Source: Leeuwenhoekiella polynyae (GTDB lineage Bacteria; Bacteroidota; Bacteroidia; Flavobacteriales; Flavobacteriaceae). From it: a stretch of DNA of 64,000 nt. The DNA is taken from NCBI RefSeq assembly GCF_004104075.1, contig NZ_QOVK01000014.1, forward strand, positions 1 to 64,000, in the 5' to 3' direction. The translations under genes and the position numbers were made by a program. Below, one piece after another: positions 35,807-47,100 of the stretch (position 1 is its first letter; the number at the start of each line of letters is the position of its first letter). The notes under the pieces are model-generated. The model did no database searches. It was not told the DNA's origin and was given only the letters and a program-made list of their open reading frames with translations.

Positions 35807-38800
35807 TAAGTGCAAATATCTTTGGTTTTTCATCATTTACAGAAGCGATAAGGTAAACATTTCCTTTATTGTCGCTAAACGTTGATAAGTGCTTGACTTC
35901 TCCTTTAATAAAGAATCCACTCTTATCATAATTCTGCCACTTGTAATTCGCATTACCTTCGTTAAGCAGTACATTGCCAAAACTGGCATCCAATTGTGAA
36001 TATTGTGGCTTAAACTCATAATTGTTACCCGCCATGATCAAATCTGCAAGCCCATCTTTATTGATATCAGCAGAAACTATATCGCAAACACAAGACAACT
36101 GCGTCTGGTAAGGAAGAGGTTTTAGACTAAAATTGCCTTTTCCATCATTAATGGCTAACATAGATTGAGAATATTTTACCGTTTTCTTGATCGCATTATT
36201 TAAGCTCTCTGTTGAAAAAATCTCGTCGATATATCTGCTGGCATAATCTGAAGCTTTTAAGTTCTGTTTTTTAAGTGAACTCATTTGTGCTGTGATTTCT
36301 TTCTTTTGATGTAAGGGGTAATCTTTACCATTTTTGTGCATCGTGGTGATTTGTTCAATCGTTCCGTTATTGTCAAAATCATTAATGTACATCGACATCG
36401 GGTTTTCTACCGTAGGTAAATAATGCAAGTTTTCTCCTTCGTTTCCTAAAACCAGATCCATATCGCCATCATTATCTATATCTACTGCAGTAATGGTATT
36501 CCACCAGCCGGTTTTGTCTCTCAGATTATTCTTTTTTAATGAAATTCTTCTGCCTGAATTTCTATAAATCAGAGGCGAACCCCATTCTGAAACGGTAATC
36601 AGGTCTTTTTTGTCGTCTCCGTCAACATCAAGCCAGATTGCATCGGTCACCATACCGGCATCTTTAGTGTCGTAAGCCAGACGTTCGGTGGCATCTACAA
36701 AAATGCCGTCTCCGGTATTTTCTAAAAATAATTGTGCAGGATCTATACCGTAAACCCCAACAACGCTGCGAGAACCAATAAAGACATCTGTATCGCCATC
36801 GCCATCAAAATCATAAGGAGCAACAACGCTCATATTTTGAAATGCTGACGGAAGCTCATTAGATGATTTGCTGAAGTTGCCTTTGCCGTCATTGAGATAC
36901 AAGCGCGGTCTTAGCAACTCTTTTTTGCCCACTTCATTACCTCCGGAAGCTACTAATAAGTCAAGATCCCCATCACCGTCTGCATCAAAGAATGCAGCTG
37001 CTGTATCTTCAAAATTAGCTTCATCTTCAAAGAGCGACTGATTTTTTGCATTTAGTTTTCCACCGCCTAGATGTAGATATAGTGTTCCCGCACTTCCACT
37101 GGGAGCTCCTACAAAAATATCTTCATTTCCGTCATTATTGACATCGCCTACAGCGATAGCCGGACCTTCCTGAGAAAGTTTTTTAGCAATTAGACCTTCG
37201 TAATCAAAGTCATTGTAGTTGTTTTCTTTGTTAGCTTTAAGCTTATCGTTATTAAGTTCGGTAAGCAATTGTGGACCTGTTTTTTGCTTCTGTGGAATAA
37301 ATACTTCAGTAGCCTTAGCCTGATCGAGATTTAAAGTTTGATTTGCAGCCACTTCTTTGAATACTTCAGTTTTATCATTGGGCCAAAGCACGCGTAATGA
37401 ATCTATGGTTTGCGTTTGTCCCAGACCTATAGTCATCTTATAATCCATAGAAGATTGAAAGCCTCGCACAGGATATAATTCCTGTAAAACTTCTTGCCCA
37501 TCAAAGTACAGACGTACTGAAGATCCCACTGCAAACGGATTCTTCTCACCACCTTTAAAAGTGATAGTTATATAATTGTTATCGGTTTGTTGTCTGCTCT
37601 CGTTACGGTATATAAATGCCTGCATATTCACATTATTCACCACAAGATCCAGATCGCCATCATTGTCCAGATCGCCATAAGCAGAACCGTTAGACATGCT
37701 GGGAATGTCTAACCCCCATTTTTTACCGGCATCTTCAAAAGTCAGATCTTTTTTGTTGCGGTAAACTGCGTTGGGTAACGGTTTTTTAGGCATTTTATTA
37801 ATGATAGAATCAATAACCTGGCGCTTACCCGTGAGTGCCATATTTTGAATAATCTCATTAGCGAAGAAGTCTACGAAATCCAAATCAGTAAGATCGTGAT
37901 TGATTCCATTTGTGACATAAATATCGCGGTAGCCGTCGTTGTCTAAATCAGCTAATAATCCCGCCCAACTCCAGTCTGTAGCGTCTATACCGCTGTAATA
38001 AGCAGTTTCTGTAAACGAACCGTTACCGTTATTTACCTGTAGGGTATTTTGAATAAATTGCTGATAGAAGTCTTTACTCTGCTTTAGTTTATAAACATTA
38101 TAACTGTCAAACTCCATCACAGATTTCACCCGTTCTTCAGGTTCGGGAAGCATATCGGTTATAAAAATATCTTGCAAACCATCGTTGTTGATGTCAGAAA
38201 TATCAACACCCATCGCGGAGAGAGAAAGGCGTGATGTCCAGTTTTTAATATCTTCTTTGAACGTCCCGTCTTGTTGATTGATATAAAGATAATCGCGCTC
38301 GTAGAAGTCATTTGAGATGTAGATATCTGGATAAAGATCATTGTTGATGTCTGTGATCATTACTCCGAGGCCAAAACCTATAAGGCTTCCGTAGATACCT
38401 GCTTCTTCACTTACATCTGTAAAAGTATCGCCATCATTCCGCATTAAAAGATCACCTACACCTTTAAAAATATCCGGAACATTTTCCCAGTTTTCTGCGC
38501 GAGTATCACGCTGTTCAGCATATCCCAACCCACTTACGGGCACATTACTGTTATTCAAAATATAGACATCAAGATCCCCATCTTTATCATAGTCAAAAAA
38601 GCTGGCCTGTGTAGAAAAACCAGATTTAGCCAGATTGTATTGCTTGGCTTTTTCGGTAAAAGTAAGATCCCCGTTATTGATATAAAGATCATTGTCGTGG
38701 TTGTCTCCTTTCATATTACCGGCATTACTTACATAAATATCCAGTAAGCCATCGGCATTCACATCTGCCATAACCACACCGGTAGACCAGGGTTTACTGC

Positions 38801-39149
38801 CGCCTACCCTGGCAGCTTCGGTAATGTCTTCAAACTCAAAATTACCTTTGTTGAGGTAGAGTTTATTCTTCCCCATATTTGCGGTTAGGTAAATGTCTGC
38901 AAGACCGTCATTATTAATATCACCTATAGCAACTCCACCACCATTGTAGAAATTTCGGTATTTAAAAATATTGAAATCTTTCTCATTTTTAATCGTATTG
39001 ACAAAGTCGATACCGGTTTCTTCAGTAGCCATCAGGCTAAAGAGTGTAGGTTCTTTGCTAGTGGTCTCTTTCTCTTCTGAACCTTTATCGCCACAAGCAA
39101 TAAGTATCAATACTAAGCTGAAAAAGTAAAGTTTATTAAGACTATTCAT
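35799..39149 (-). CDS. VCBS/FG-GAP repeat lipoprotein with ASPIC/UnbV domain (CRTAC1-like), paralog 2
   Basis: 1,116 residues, lipoprotein signal with Cys19 (VLILIAC). Same architecture as its neighbours: FYNGGGVAIGDINNDGLADIY near residue 68, repeated D-x-D/N-x-D-G loops (DYDKDGDLDVYI, DINNDLYPDIYI, DLDNDGDLDLVV), an ASPIC/UnbV domain around residues 535-605 (VRGFQSSMDYKMTIG, DSLRVLWPND), and a second VCBS half. The start overlaps the upstream paralog's stop by 1 nt (TGATG), and the end overlaps the downstream paralog by 8 nt, so the three should be made together. Sequence similarity among the three points to old tandem duplication. Confidence 0.85.
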   Translation of the reverse strand: MNSLNKLYFFSLVLILIACGDKGSEEKETTSKEPTLFSLMATEETGIDFVNTIKNEKDFNIFKYRNFYNGGGVAIGDINNDGLADIYLTANMGKNKLYLNKGNFEFEDITEAARVGGSKPWSTGVVMADVNADGLLDIYVSNAGNMKGDNHDNDLYINNGDLTFTEKAKQYNLAKSGFSTQASFFDYDKDGDLDVYILNNSNVPVSGLGYAEQRDTRAENWENVPDIFKGVGDLLMRNDGDTFTDVSEEAGIYGSLIGFGLGVMITDINNDLYPDIYISNDFYERDYLYINQQDGTFKEDIKNWTSRLSLSAMGVDISDINNDGLQDIFITDMLPEPEERVKSVMEFDSYNVYKLKQSKDFYQQFIQNTLQVNNGNGSFTETAYYSGIDATDWSWAGLLADLDNDGYRDIYVTNGINHDLTDLDFVDFFANEIIQNMALTGKRQVIDSIINKMPKKPLPNAVYRNKKDLTFEDAGKKWGLDIPSMSNGSAYGDLDNDGDLDLVVNNVNMQAFIYRNESRQQTDNNYITITFKGGEKNPFAVGSSVRLYFDGQEVLQELYPVRGFQSSMDYKMTIGLGQTQTIDSLRVLWPNDKTEVFKEVAANQTLNLDQAKATEVFIPQKQKTGPQLLTELNNDKLKANKENNYNDFDYEGLIAKKLSQEGPAIAVGDVNNDGNEDIFVGAPSGSAGTLYLHLGGGKLNAKNQSLFEDEANFEDTAAAFFDADGDGDLDLLVASGGNEVGKKELLRPRLYLNDGKGNFSKSSNELPSAFQNMSVVAPYDFDGDGDTDVFIGSRSVVGVYGIDPAQLFLENTGDGIFVDATERLAYDTKDAGMVTDAIWLDVDGDDKKDLITVSEWGSPLIYRNSGRRISLKKNNLRDKTGWWNTITAVDIDNDGDMDLVLGNEGENLHYLPTVENPMSMYINDFDNNGTIEQITTMHKNGKDYPLHQKKEITAQMSSLKKQNLKASDYASRYIDEIFSTESLNNAIKKTVKYSQSMLAINDGKGNFSLKPLPYQTQLSCVCDIVSADINKDGLADLIMAGNNYEFKPQYSQLDASFGNVLLNEGNANYKWQNYDKSGFFIKGEVKHLSTFSDNKGNVYLIASVNDEKPKIFALNE

Positions 39150-42100
39150 CAGTTATTCTCTTTTCTTAAAAATAGGGGTTTGTCATTATTACGACCTATA
39201 ATGTAATAGGGATTGTCTTTTATTTTTAGCGGTGCAATGCTGCGCACAGCTCCTTTAATATCAATTTTATGTTGTCCGGCGTACTTAAAATTATTACCGG
39301 TATTCAGAAGAAAAACACCGTGTGATGCATCTAACCTTCCCAACTGTGTGCTAATCTCACTGTCATTACCCAAAAGTAGCAGATCGTTTAAGCCATCTTC
39401 ATTAAAGTCTGTAGCGGTGATAACTTTAACCGTTGAAACTTGCGCCATAAATGGCAGGTGATGTGCTTTAAACTCTAAGTTACCTACGTTTTCAAAATAC
39501 GTACTTGCGAGTTTAAAAACTTGTTTTTTTTCAGCTTTTTCTAATTTTTCTTCTGAAAATAAATCGGTTATACTGGCTTGTGCAAATGCATGATAGCTTA
39601 AGAATTTCTTGTTTAAAAAGGGGAGCTGTTTAACCAGTTCATCTTTAGTTGCTAAAACCGTTTCTGAGCCTTTGTAATAATATGAAGTCACAGGATCAGT
39701 TTTACTATTAGCATCAAAATCAAAGCGATATAAATTAATAGGCTGCTCTAAAGAAGCCTTTAATCTTGTGTTTAAGCCCCAATTACCGGCAATCATATCT
39801 AAATCACCATCTTGATCAAAATCTTCAACCAGAATCGAGTTCCAGAGTCCATTTGTGTTTTTTAGACTTTCAATATTTTGTAATTCTAGTTTAGAACCCG
39901 AATTCATCAAAATTTGTATTGGCATCCAATGACCACAAACTATCGCATCAGGATATCCATTTACATCCAGATCTGCCCAAATAATATCTTTTACATTTCC
40001 TAGTGTCGCAAATTCTGGAGCATAGGTTGCTGTGATATTTTCAAACTTTCCTTTTCCGGAGTTTTTAAAAATATATTGTTTAGGAGTTGCTCCAAATTCA
40101 TGAGGAACTAAATCACTGGTAATCACTAAATCTAGTTTTCCGTCTTTATCAAGATCAACAGCTTTTATTTTTGACGCATTAAGTTCAATACCTTCAAAAG
40201 CATTATTTACTTTTTCAAAAGAACCTTTAGTGTTTAAGTAGAGTCGGGGAGTAAGGGCTTTACCATTTTTAAATTCGTTACCTCCGCTTGCTATAACAAT
40301 ATCAAGAGTTCCGTTATCGTCAGCATCAAAAAGCGCTGCTGCGGTGTCCTCATTTATAGCATCTTCATCAGCATCAGGAAGAAAGCTCTGGGTGAAATTT
40401 CCTGTTTTGTTCTGAAAGAATATCGTTGTTTTTTGAGCCTTAGCACCCAGAATTATAAAGTCATCTAAGCCATCATTATTCAAATCAGCAGTTTGAATTT
40501 GTGGGCCCGTATTAGTATTCGCATAGGGAACAAGGCCGTCTCTGCTAAACTCAATAGAATTTCCGTCTTTGTGGTTAAAATCTACCTGAAGAGAATCAAT
40601 AGTCCAATTGATTTCAGTTTCAGGATTTTTGATATTTTTTTCTTTTGATTCAGCATTGCTTTCAGATAAGACAAGATTTGAGTTTGTGTTTGTCAAAATC
40701 TGTTGTTTTCCTGATGGCCAAATCACTATAAGAGAATCTAATTGTTTAGCATCGCCCAGCCCCACAAAAACAGAGGGGGGTACAGCAGACATAAAACCTC
40801 GTGTGGTGTAATTTTCAAAAGCTTGTTTTCTATTATTTTGATAGGCGATGAGTTTTGCTCCAATGCCAAAAGTGTTTTTGTCTTCCCCTTTAAACTGAAT
40901 TTGAATGCCTTTCTGAGTTGATTCCTGAGCTGTTGTATTTTCAAGAATATAGGCTTCTTCATTTACGTTATTAACGACAATATCCAGATCCCCATCGTTA
41001 TCCAGATCAGCATAAGAAGCCCCGTTGCTAAAAGATGGTTTATTTGCCGTCCATAACTGGGTGACATCCTCAAAAGTACCGTCGCCATTATTTTTATACA
41101 TGTAGTTTGCTACATGAGTTTCCGGGAGTTTTTTGATGAATTCCATTTCTGTTTCAGACATGTTTTTGCCTAATCTTTTCTGAATAGACTCATTAGAAAT
41201 AAAATTCACAAAATCCATATCGTTGGTCGCGCCAAGAATTCCGTTTGCGATATAAATGTCTTTAAATCCATCGTTATCAAAATCAGCTATGAGTGGAGTC
41301 CAAGACCATTCAGTAGCGGCAATTCCACTTTGAAAAGCAGTTTCCGCGAAGCGACCATCACCTAAATTGAGCTGTAGCGTATTTTGCATAAACTGGTAAT
41401 CATAACCGTTACGCAACTGATTTTGGTAAATAGGGTAGGAATATTCATTCCCTGAAGCCTTGAGAACTTCCAGATTTTCAGGAAGCATATCGAGACTTAA
41501 AATATCTGTGTTTCCGTCGTTATTAATGTCAGCAATATCAGTTCCCATAGAAAAGTGTGAGGTGTGTCCTAAACTTTTTTCTGTGGTATTTAGCTCTGAA
41601 AATGTTCCGTCTTGATTATTAAGATAGAGGTAATCATTTTCAAAAAAATCATTGGCAATATATAAATCAGGATAGCTGTCATTGTTAATATCAGAGACTG
41701 AAACACCAAGGCCGTAGCCTATTTTACTGCTTAAAATACCTGCTTTTTCAGTGACATCTGTAAAATAACCGTTGTTGTTTTGGTACAATTTATCGCCAAG
41801 TAAACTATCTGCTTTTTTACGAACAGCAGCTTTACCATAATTGGCGTTGGGATGAACTGAATGATTGAGTAAATACATGTCGAGATCGCCATCTAAGTCA
41901 TAATCAAAGAAAGAAGCCTGAGTGGAAAGACCTGCATAATCCAGACCATATTCAGCAGCAGCTTCTTTAAATTTTGGAATGCCATTTTGCTCGCCAATAT
42001 TTATGTATAATTTGTTGTGCCCTTTAAGTTGTAAATGACCGCTTACTGTGCATACATAAATATCCAGTAGGCCATCTGCGTTGATGTCAATAACGGTGAC

Positions 42101-42442
42101 CCCTGTACTCCAACTTTTAGTTTCATGAATTCCGGAAGCTGAGGTAATGTCTTTAAATTTAAAATCACCTTCATTAAGGTATAACTTATCTGAAACTTGA
42201 TTTCCTGTAAAATAAAGATCAGGTAACCCATCATTATTGAAATCTGCAATAGCTGCACCACCACCATTGTAGAAGTAGAGGTAGTTGAGAATGTTGAGTT
42301 GAGGAGTGCTGGTTAATGTATTTTTAAAATCTACCCCAGAATCTGCAACATAAGCTAATTTATAGGGCTGACCTTCCTTTTCGCAAGAACAGCAAAAAGT
42401 ATAAATCAAAACGATTATAGTATAAAGATGTAATCGCGGCAT
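39149..42442 (-). CDS. VCBS/FG-GAP repeat lipoprotein with ASPIC/UnbV domain (CRTAC1-like), paralog 1
   Basis: 1,097 residues. The N-terminus (MPRLHLYTIIVLIYTFCCSC) has a lipobox-like FCCSC with a probable lipidated Cys20. FYNGGGAAIADFNNDGLPDLY begins the first propeller, with DYDLDGDLDMYL, DINNDSYPDLYI, DFDNDGFKDIYI and DLDNDGDLDIVV following. The ASPIC/UnbV domain lies about residues 520-590 (TRGFMSAVPPSVFVG, DSLIVIWPSG), with more VCBS repeats in the second half. It is the first of the trio, 92 nt after susD with a terminator-like hairpin in between. A role as a surface partner of the SusC/SusD transporter is inferred from position and lipidation. Confidence 0.85.
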   Translation of the reverse strand: MPRLHLYTIIVLIYTFCCSCEKEGQPYKLAYVADSGVDFKNTLTSTPQLNILNYLYFYNGGGAAIADFNNDGLPDLYFTGNQVSDKLYLNEGDFKFKDITSASGIHETKSWSTGVTVIDINADGLLDIYVCTVSGHLQLKGHNKLYINIGEQNGIPKFKEAAAEYGLDYAGLSTQASFFDYDLDGDLDMYLLNHSVHPNANYGKAAVRKKADSLLGDKLYQNNNGYFTDVTEKAGILSSKIGYGLGVSVSDINNDSYPDLYIANDFFENDYLYLNNQDGTFSELNTTEKSLGHTSHFSMGTDIADINNDGNTDILSLDMLPENLEVLKASGNEYSYPIYQNQLRNGYDYQFMQNTLQLNLGDGRFAETAFQSGIAATEWSWTPLIADFDNDGFKDIYIANGILGATNDMDFVNFISNESIQKRLGKNMSETEMEFIKKLPETHVANYMYKNNGDGTFEDVTQLWTANKPSFSNGASYADLDNDGDLDIVVNNVNEEAYILENTTAQESTQKGIQIQFKGEDKNTFGIGAKLIAYQNNRKQAFENYTTRGFMSAVPPSVFVGLGDAKQLDSLIVIWPSGKQQILTNTNSNLVLSESNAESKEKNIKNPETEINWTIDSLQVDFNHKDGNSIEFSRDGLVPYANTNTGPQIQTADLNNDGLDDFIILGAKAQKTTIFFQNKTGNFTQSFLPDADEDAINEDTAAALFDADDNGTLDIVIASGGNEFKNGKALTPRLYLNTKGSFEKVNNAFEGIELNASKIKAVDLDKDGKLDLVITSDLVPHEFGATPKQYIFKNSGKGKFENITATYAPEFATLGNVKDIIWADLDVNGYPDAIVCGHWMPIQILMNSGSKLELQNIESLKNTNGLWNSILVEDFDQDGDLDMIAGNWGLNTRLKASLEQPINLYRFDFDANSKTDPVTSYYYKGSETVLATKDELVKQLPFLNKKFLSYHAFAQASITDLFSEEKLEKAEKKQVFKLASTYFENVGNLEFKAHHLPFMAQVSTVKVITATDFNEDGLNDLLLLGNDSEISTQLGRLDASHGVFLLNTGNNFKYAGQHKIDIKGAVRSIAPLKIKDNPYYIIGRNNDKPLFLRKENN

Positions 42443-42480
42443 AGAGTAGGTTACAGTAGTTTTGGAAAGTTACTAATTTA

Positions 42481-42508
42481 AAAAGAGGACCATAAATGAT
42501 CCTCTTTT
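42481..42508 (-). terminator. Hairpin terminator/attenuator between susD and the VCBS genes
   Basis: AAAAGAGGA (42481-42489) pairs with TCCTCTTTT (42500-42508), continued inside by CAT/ATG after one mismatch. On the minus strand it is followed by TTTTT-type sequence. It would end some susCD transcripts before the VCBS genes, leaving the downstream genes at a lower level or on read-through. Confidence 0.65.
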
Positions 42509-42534
42509 CTATTATGGGTAACAAAATATAAGGA

Positions 42535-44136
42535 TTAATATCCAGGATTTTGAACAAGATTTGGATTTGATAATAAAGCAGTTTCTGGAATTGGGAACAG
42601 ATTAACGTTAGGGTCCCCGGAAACTTCTTTGAGCGCCCAAGGTGAAGTGAACTGATTAAAACGTACAAGATCATTTCTTCTCCAGGTTTCTATAAACAAC
42701 TCTCTGGCACGCTCATCTAATAAGGATGATTCGTCAAGACTTGTTAATGCAGGGGTGTTATCTCTACTAGATCTTAAAGTATTTACCATAGTTAAAGCCT
42801 CTGCAGTCTGCCCTTTTCTAAACATTGCTTCTGCTTTCATTAAGTAAGCATCAGCGTATCTAAAAAAGACTTGATGTCTTCTAAAAGATTCAATAAAAGG
42901 ACTTGTATCATCACCTGTATCGGGAATTGGATCATAAGGATGATATTTAATAAGTCGTATACCTTGTACCTCTGTATTACCTACCAAAGAGGGAATTTCT
43001 TTAGTAAAAGATAAAGGTCCGCCTTGTCTGTTTTTTAGCATAGAACCATCTGAGTCATATTGCTGTCCGATAAGGAATCCATAGCCTATTCCAAGATTAA
43101 GATCATTTGCATTGGTGTTATCCCACACAATACCTCTACGCTCTTCCTGACCGTCGCCTTCGTAATTTGTATTGGGATCACCTTCAAACTTGTCATAAAA
43201 CTCAGCAAGAGTAGAAAATCCATTCCAACCACCACCAGTATTATCGGGAGCATTTTGATTGTAATGTAGCGTATTCCAAATTCTTGGAGCAACTTCACTT
43301 CTTAAAAAGAAAATAGTTTCGGTATCTTCAGTGGGTTCAAAAATTTCAAAATAGCTTTTTTCAGACTCAATAGCAAATCCGCTTGCTGTAATAGCATCTA
43401 CAGCAGCAATAACTTTATCCATATCAGCGGAGTCAAATTCACCAGAACTACTATAAACAGAGGCATTTAAATATAACTTTGCCATTAAAAATTGAGCTGC
43501 TTCTTTAGTAGCTTTTACAGTTTTAGTTAAATCTGGTCCGGTAGATGGAAGATCAGGTAAGGCTTCTGTTAAATCTTGAAGTACAAAAGCATAGGCTTCT
43601 GGTCTTGTTAAAACTCTAGGGTTAACTTTAGGACCTTCGTCAACTTCTCTAAATGGAACAGAACCATAGAAATCCATAACAAAGAACATATTATATGCTC
43701 TTAAAAATTTTGCTTCAGCAATAATAGCAGGAGAAGGATTACTTTCTATAATTTCAGAAGCTCTAAAAATATTTTGGTTCAGAGTGTTCCAAGCATTTTT
43801 TATAAATAAATGTGCAGAATTCCAAGTATGTGTATGGAGTTGTCTCCACACCCCATTATCTCCCCAGTCAGTACCTCGAGTAGGCACTAAAAGTTCATCT
43901 GTAGTAACTTCATTAAGTGCATAGATATTATCTTGACCTTGAAAATCACCACCTATCTTGTTGTAGAGGTCACTTAGGGAAGATGCCGGATCTGCTAATG
44001 GCGAGAATGTAAAGTCGCCAGTATCTTTACTAATAATGGAATCGGTCTCCTCAATTTCTAAATCTGTACAGGATATCAAAGCACTAATAATAAGTGCTGA
44101 TAACGCAAAGGGTTTAATTATTGTTCTTATTTTCAT
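42535..44136 (-). CDS. SusD/RagB-family nutrient-binding lipoprotein
   Basis: 533 residues, lipoprotein signal with Cys23 (ALISC). The N-terminal part has the TPR-like helices of SusD (ARNLF-equivalent segments such as IIAEAKFLRAYNMFFVMDFYGSV and VLQDLTEALPDLPS). The C-terminal RagB part has FFRYADAYLMKAEAMFRKG and LDERARELFIETWRRNDLVRF, both strong family signatures. It caps the SusC channel on the cell surface and captures the ligand. It follows susC by 9 nt. The ligand class is unknown, because no carbohydrate-active enzyme accompanies it. Confidence 0.95.
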   Translation of the reverse strand: MKIRTIIKPFALSALIISALISCTDLEIEETDSIISKDTGDFTFSPLADPASSLSDLYNKIGGDFQGQDNIYALNEVTTDELLVPTRGTDWGDNGVWRQLHTHTWNSAHLFIKNAWNTLNQNIFRASEIIESNPSPAIIAEAKFLRAYNMFFVMDFYGSVPFREVDEGPKVNPRVLTRPEAYAFVLQDLTEALPDLPSTGPDLTKTVKATKEAAQFLMAKLYLNASVYSSSGEFDSADMDKVIAAVDAITASGFAIESEKSYFEIFEPTEDTETIFFLRSEVAPRIWNTLHYNQNAPDNTGGGWNGFSTLAEFYDKFEGDPNTNYEGDGQEERRGIVWDNTNANDLNLGIGYGFLIGQQYDSDGSMLKNRQGGPLSFTKEIPSLVGNTEVQGIRLIKYHPYDPIPDTGDDTSPFIESFRRHQVFFRYADAYLMKAEAMFRKGQTAEALTMVNTLRSSRDNTPALTSLDESSLLDERARELFIETWRRNDLVRFNQFTSPWALKEVSGDPNVNLFPIPETALLSNPNLVQNPGY

Positions 44137-44145
44137 ATCTATTTT

Positions 44146-47100
44146 TTAAAAAGTTAAGTTTACCCCAAGGCTATAAATCCTTGGTCTAGGGAATGATGTG
44201 TAATCAATACCTGCGATTGGTAATCCATTTAATAAATCACCACCTCCTGGTACAACACTAACTTCAGGGTCTAACCCGCTATAGCTTGTTAGGACAAATA
44301 AGTTTTGACCAGTTAAGTTAAAACGCATACTCTTAAAAAATCCTACGCCTTGAATAGGAACATTATAGGATAATGATGCTGTTTGTAATCTTAAGAAATC
44401 GCCTTTCTCTAAAAAACGTGTTGAAACTGATGCTTCAGCAAATCTACCTTCAACCCCTGCCAGATCAATAACATCGGTTGTAACATTGTTTCCACTACCA
44501 ATAGCTCCACCAGTAAAAAATGCGTTAGCGGTATTGTTATAGATGTAATTTCCGGCTTGTCCATTAAAGTATAATGAAGCACTCCAGTTTTTATAGCTGG
44601 CTGAGGTTGAAATACCTCCTGTGAAATCTGGCAAGGCACTTTTACCTACAAATTTTTGATTATCAACACCGCCTTCAAAGGTTGGGTTACCGTTAGCGTC
44701 AAATCCAATAAATTCTCTTAAGTAAAAGGAATAAATAGGTTGACCTGTCTGTAGTCTTTGTGCAAATGCCCCTGTAAGACCTGCACCGCGTATTGTTCCT
44801 GCAGCAATTCTTCCATCAAAATCTTGAATTTCATTTTTATTATAGGCAAGATTCACTCCAAAAGTCCAGTTAAAATCTTCTCCTTGAAGTATATCGTAAT
44901 TCAATGCGACTTCAAAACCAGTGTTTAATACAACAGCATCTAAATTTTGAAAGAAAAAGGGCTGTGGTGATGGTTGAGCAGCTTCAATATTTAACAATAA
45001 ATCACGGGTTTCTTTGCGATACACATCAAAACTACCACTAAAGCGGTCATTATCAAAGCCAAAGTCTAAACCGGCAGCGTATTGTGTAGTTTCTTCCCAT
45101 TTCAAGTCTGGATTAGCAAAGGCAACTGTTGTAATTCCCGGAATGTTAATAGCTCCGTCATCATTAATGCTACCATCAGAATACCGTTGTCTTCTCACAA
45201 ATTGACCATAACCTAGACCATCCTGATTACCTGTTATACCGTAGCTCAATCTTAGTTTAAGTGTTGAGAAGGTATCTCCAGCAAACGCTTCATTATTAAT
45301 TTTCCAGGCAAATGCAGCGGATGGAAAAATACCATACTGATTATTTCCACCAAATTTTGATGATCCATCAGCTCGTACGGTTGCTGTAAATAAGTATTTA
45401 TCTGCAATTGTATAATTAACACGAGCAAAATAGGATTGAAGCTCATCAGTATTATCAAATGTATTAGCGAATACTGATCGTAAAGGCAAGTTAGAAACCT
45501 CTCCCAATGATTCATTAGAAGGCTCGGGAAAGAGTCTGTTAACAAACAAACCTGTTCCAGCAGAGTAACCATATTGCTGATAACCCCCATTGATCAATGA
45601 CTCTAATCTGCCAACAGCATTATTAAGATCATCTGCCATTAGATCTAGATCTGTTGTTTGATAACCAAAGCCTTCAATATTTCTGCCCGAAGCTTGAAAT
45701 TGTTGGTAGGAGAACCCTATTAAACCATCAAACTTAGAATTTCCGAAATCTTTTTTATAATTAAGGGTTAACTCAAGCAGTCTATTATCATTATCAACCT
45801 CATTTAAAGCACCTCTACCATTACCGGCTGCACCCCGTGAAACGTTGAAAGAATTTGCATTCAATGATGCGTTTCTTGCTGAATTAGCAACGTCATATCC
45901 AAAAGTAGCCTTAGCTAAAATGTTATCTGTTATATCATAAGATCCCGATAGATTCAGTAAGAAACGATCTGTTTGAGCTAAACTCTGAAAATTCTGAATT
46001 AGATTTAAAGGGTTTATACGGTCTCCAGGATTAAATGTAGGGTCTGCAGGCCAAGTTGGGTTTGCAGAATATGCAGCACCTAAGAGATCTCCTGTAGAAC
46101 CAGCACTACCACTTAGTGGAGGAGCTTCATCATTTACCCGAGATAAAGTACTTTGAAGGGTAAGCAATAATTTGTCATCAAATAAGCGTTGTGAAGCATT
46201 TAGCCTACCTACTATACGCTCTTGAGAAGATTTATTTACAACCCCTTCTTGATTGCCATAATTGAAAGTTGCTCTAACATTACCAGAACCGTAGTTCTGA
46301 GAATAGGCAAAGTTTGTGTTAGTAGAAATTGTATTTCTTGTCACCAGTGATTGCCAGTCTGTGTCATTACCTAAGTCTCTCGCAGTACCTCCAAAGGCAG
46401 CAACCGTACTTAAAAATTGCTGGCGATTGAGTAAGTCATATTCATTTGCTGGGTTAGCAACACTAACTTCTGATGAAACTTCAAAAGTACCGCCACTTGC
46501 TCCCCCGCGACCACTTTTAGTCGTAATGATTACTACACCGTTTGCGCCACGAGATCCATAAATAGCAGTAGAAGAGGCATCCTTCAAAATACTAATATTT
46601 TCAATATCATTTGGGTTTAAGAAACTTAAAGGGTTTCTAGCTGCACTACTTCCTACCCCTATATCGGATCCTTCAGCAGAAGTGTCTCCAGATGGAAGGG
46701 GTACACCATCCACTACAAATAAAGGGTTGTTGTTTGACCTTACAGAAGATGTACCTCTAATGCGTATAGCAATTCCTGACCCTGGTTCACCACTACCCGA
46801 TGCAATTTGAACACCAGCGGTCTTACCTTGAATTAATTGTTCAGGAGAAGAGATTACCCCTTTTTGAAAATCTTCAGAAGTTACTGACGCAACCGAACCA
46901 GTAGCATCTTTTACTGTCGTAGATCCATAACCAATAACCACAACCTCTTCAAGAGCTGCAGCATCTTCTTCTAGGGTTACACTAATAGTAGATCTGCCAT
47001 TAACAGCAACCTCCTGTTGTGAAAATCCTACATAACTAAATACAAGTGTTGCATCTGAAGGAACGTTATTTAAGGTATAGTTACCATCAAAATCTGTTGT

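Noticed and set aside
32567-42442. Repeated DNA segments that could be read as a mobile or tandem repeat array
   Set aside because: The similarity comes from VCBS protein repeats and three paralogous genes; there are no flanking direct repeats, transposase or identical DNA units.
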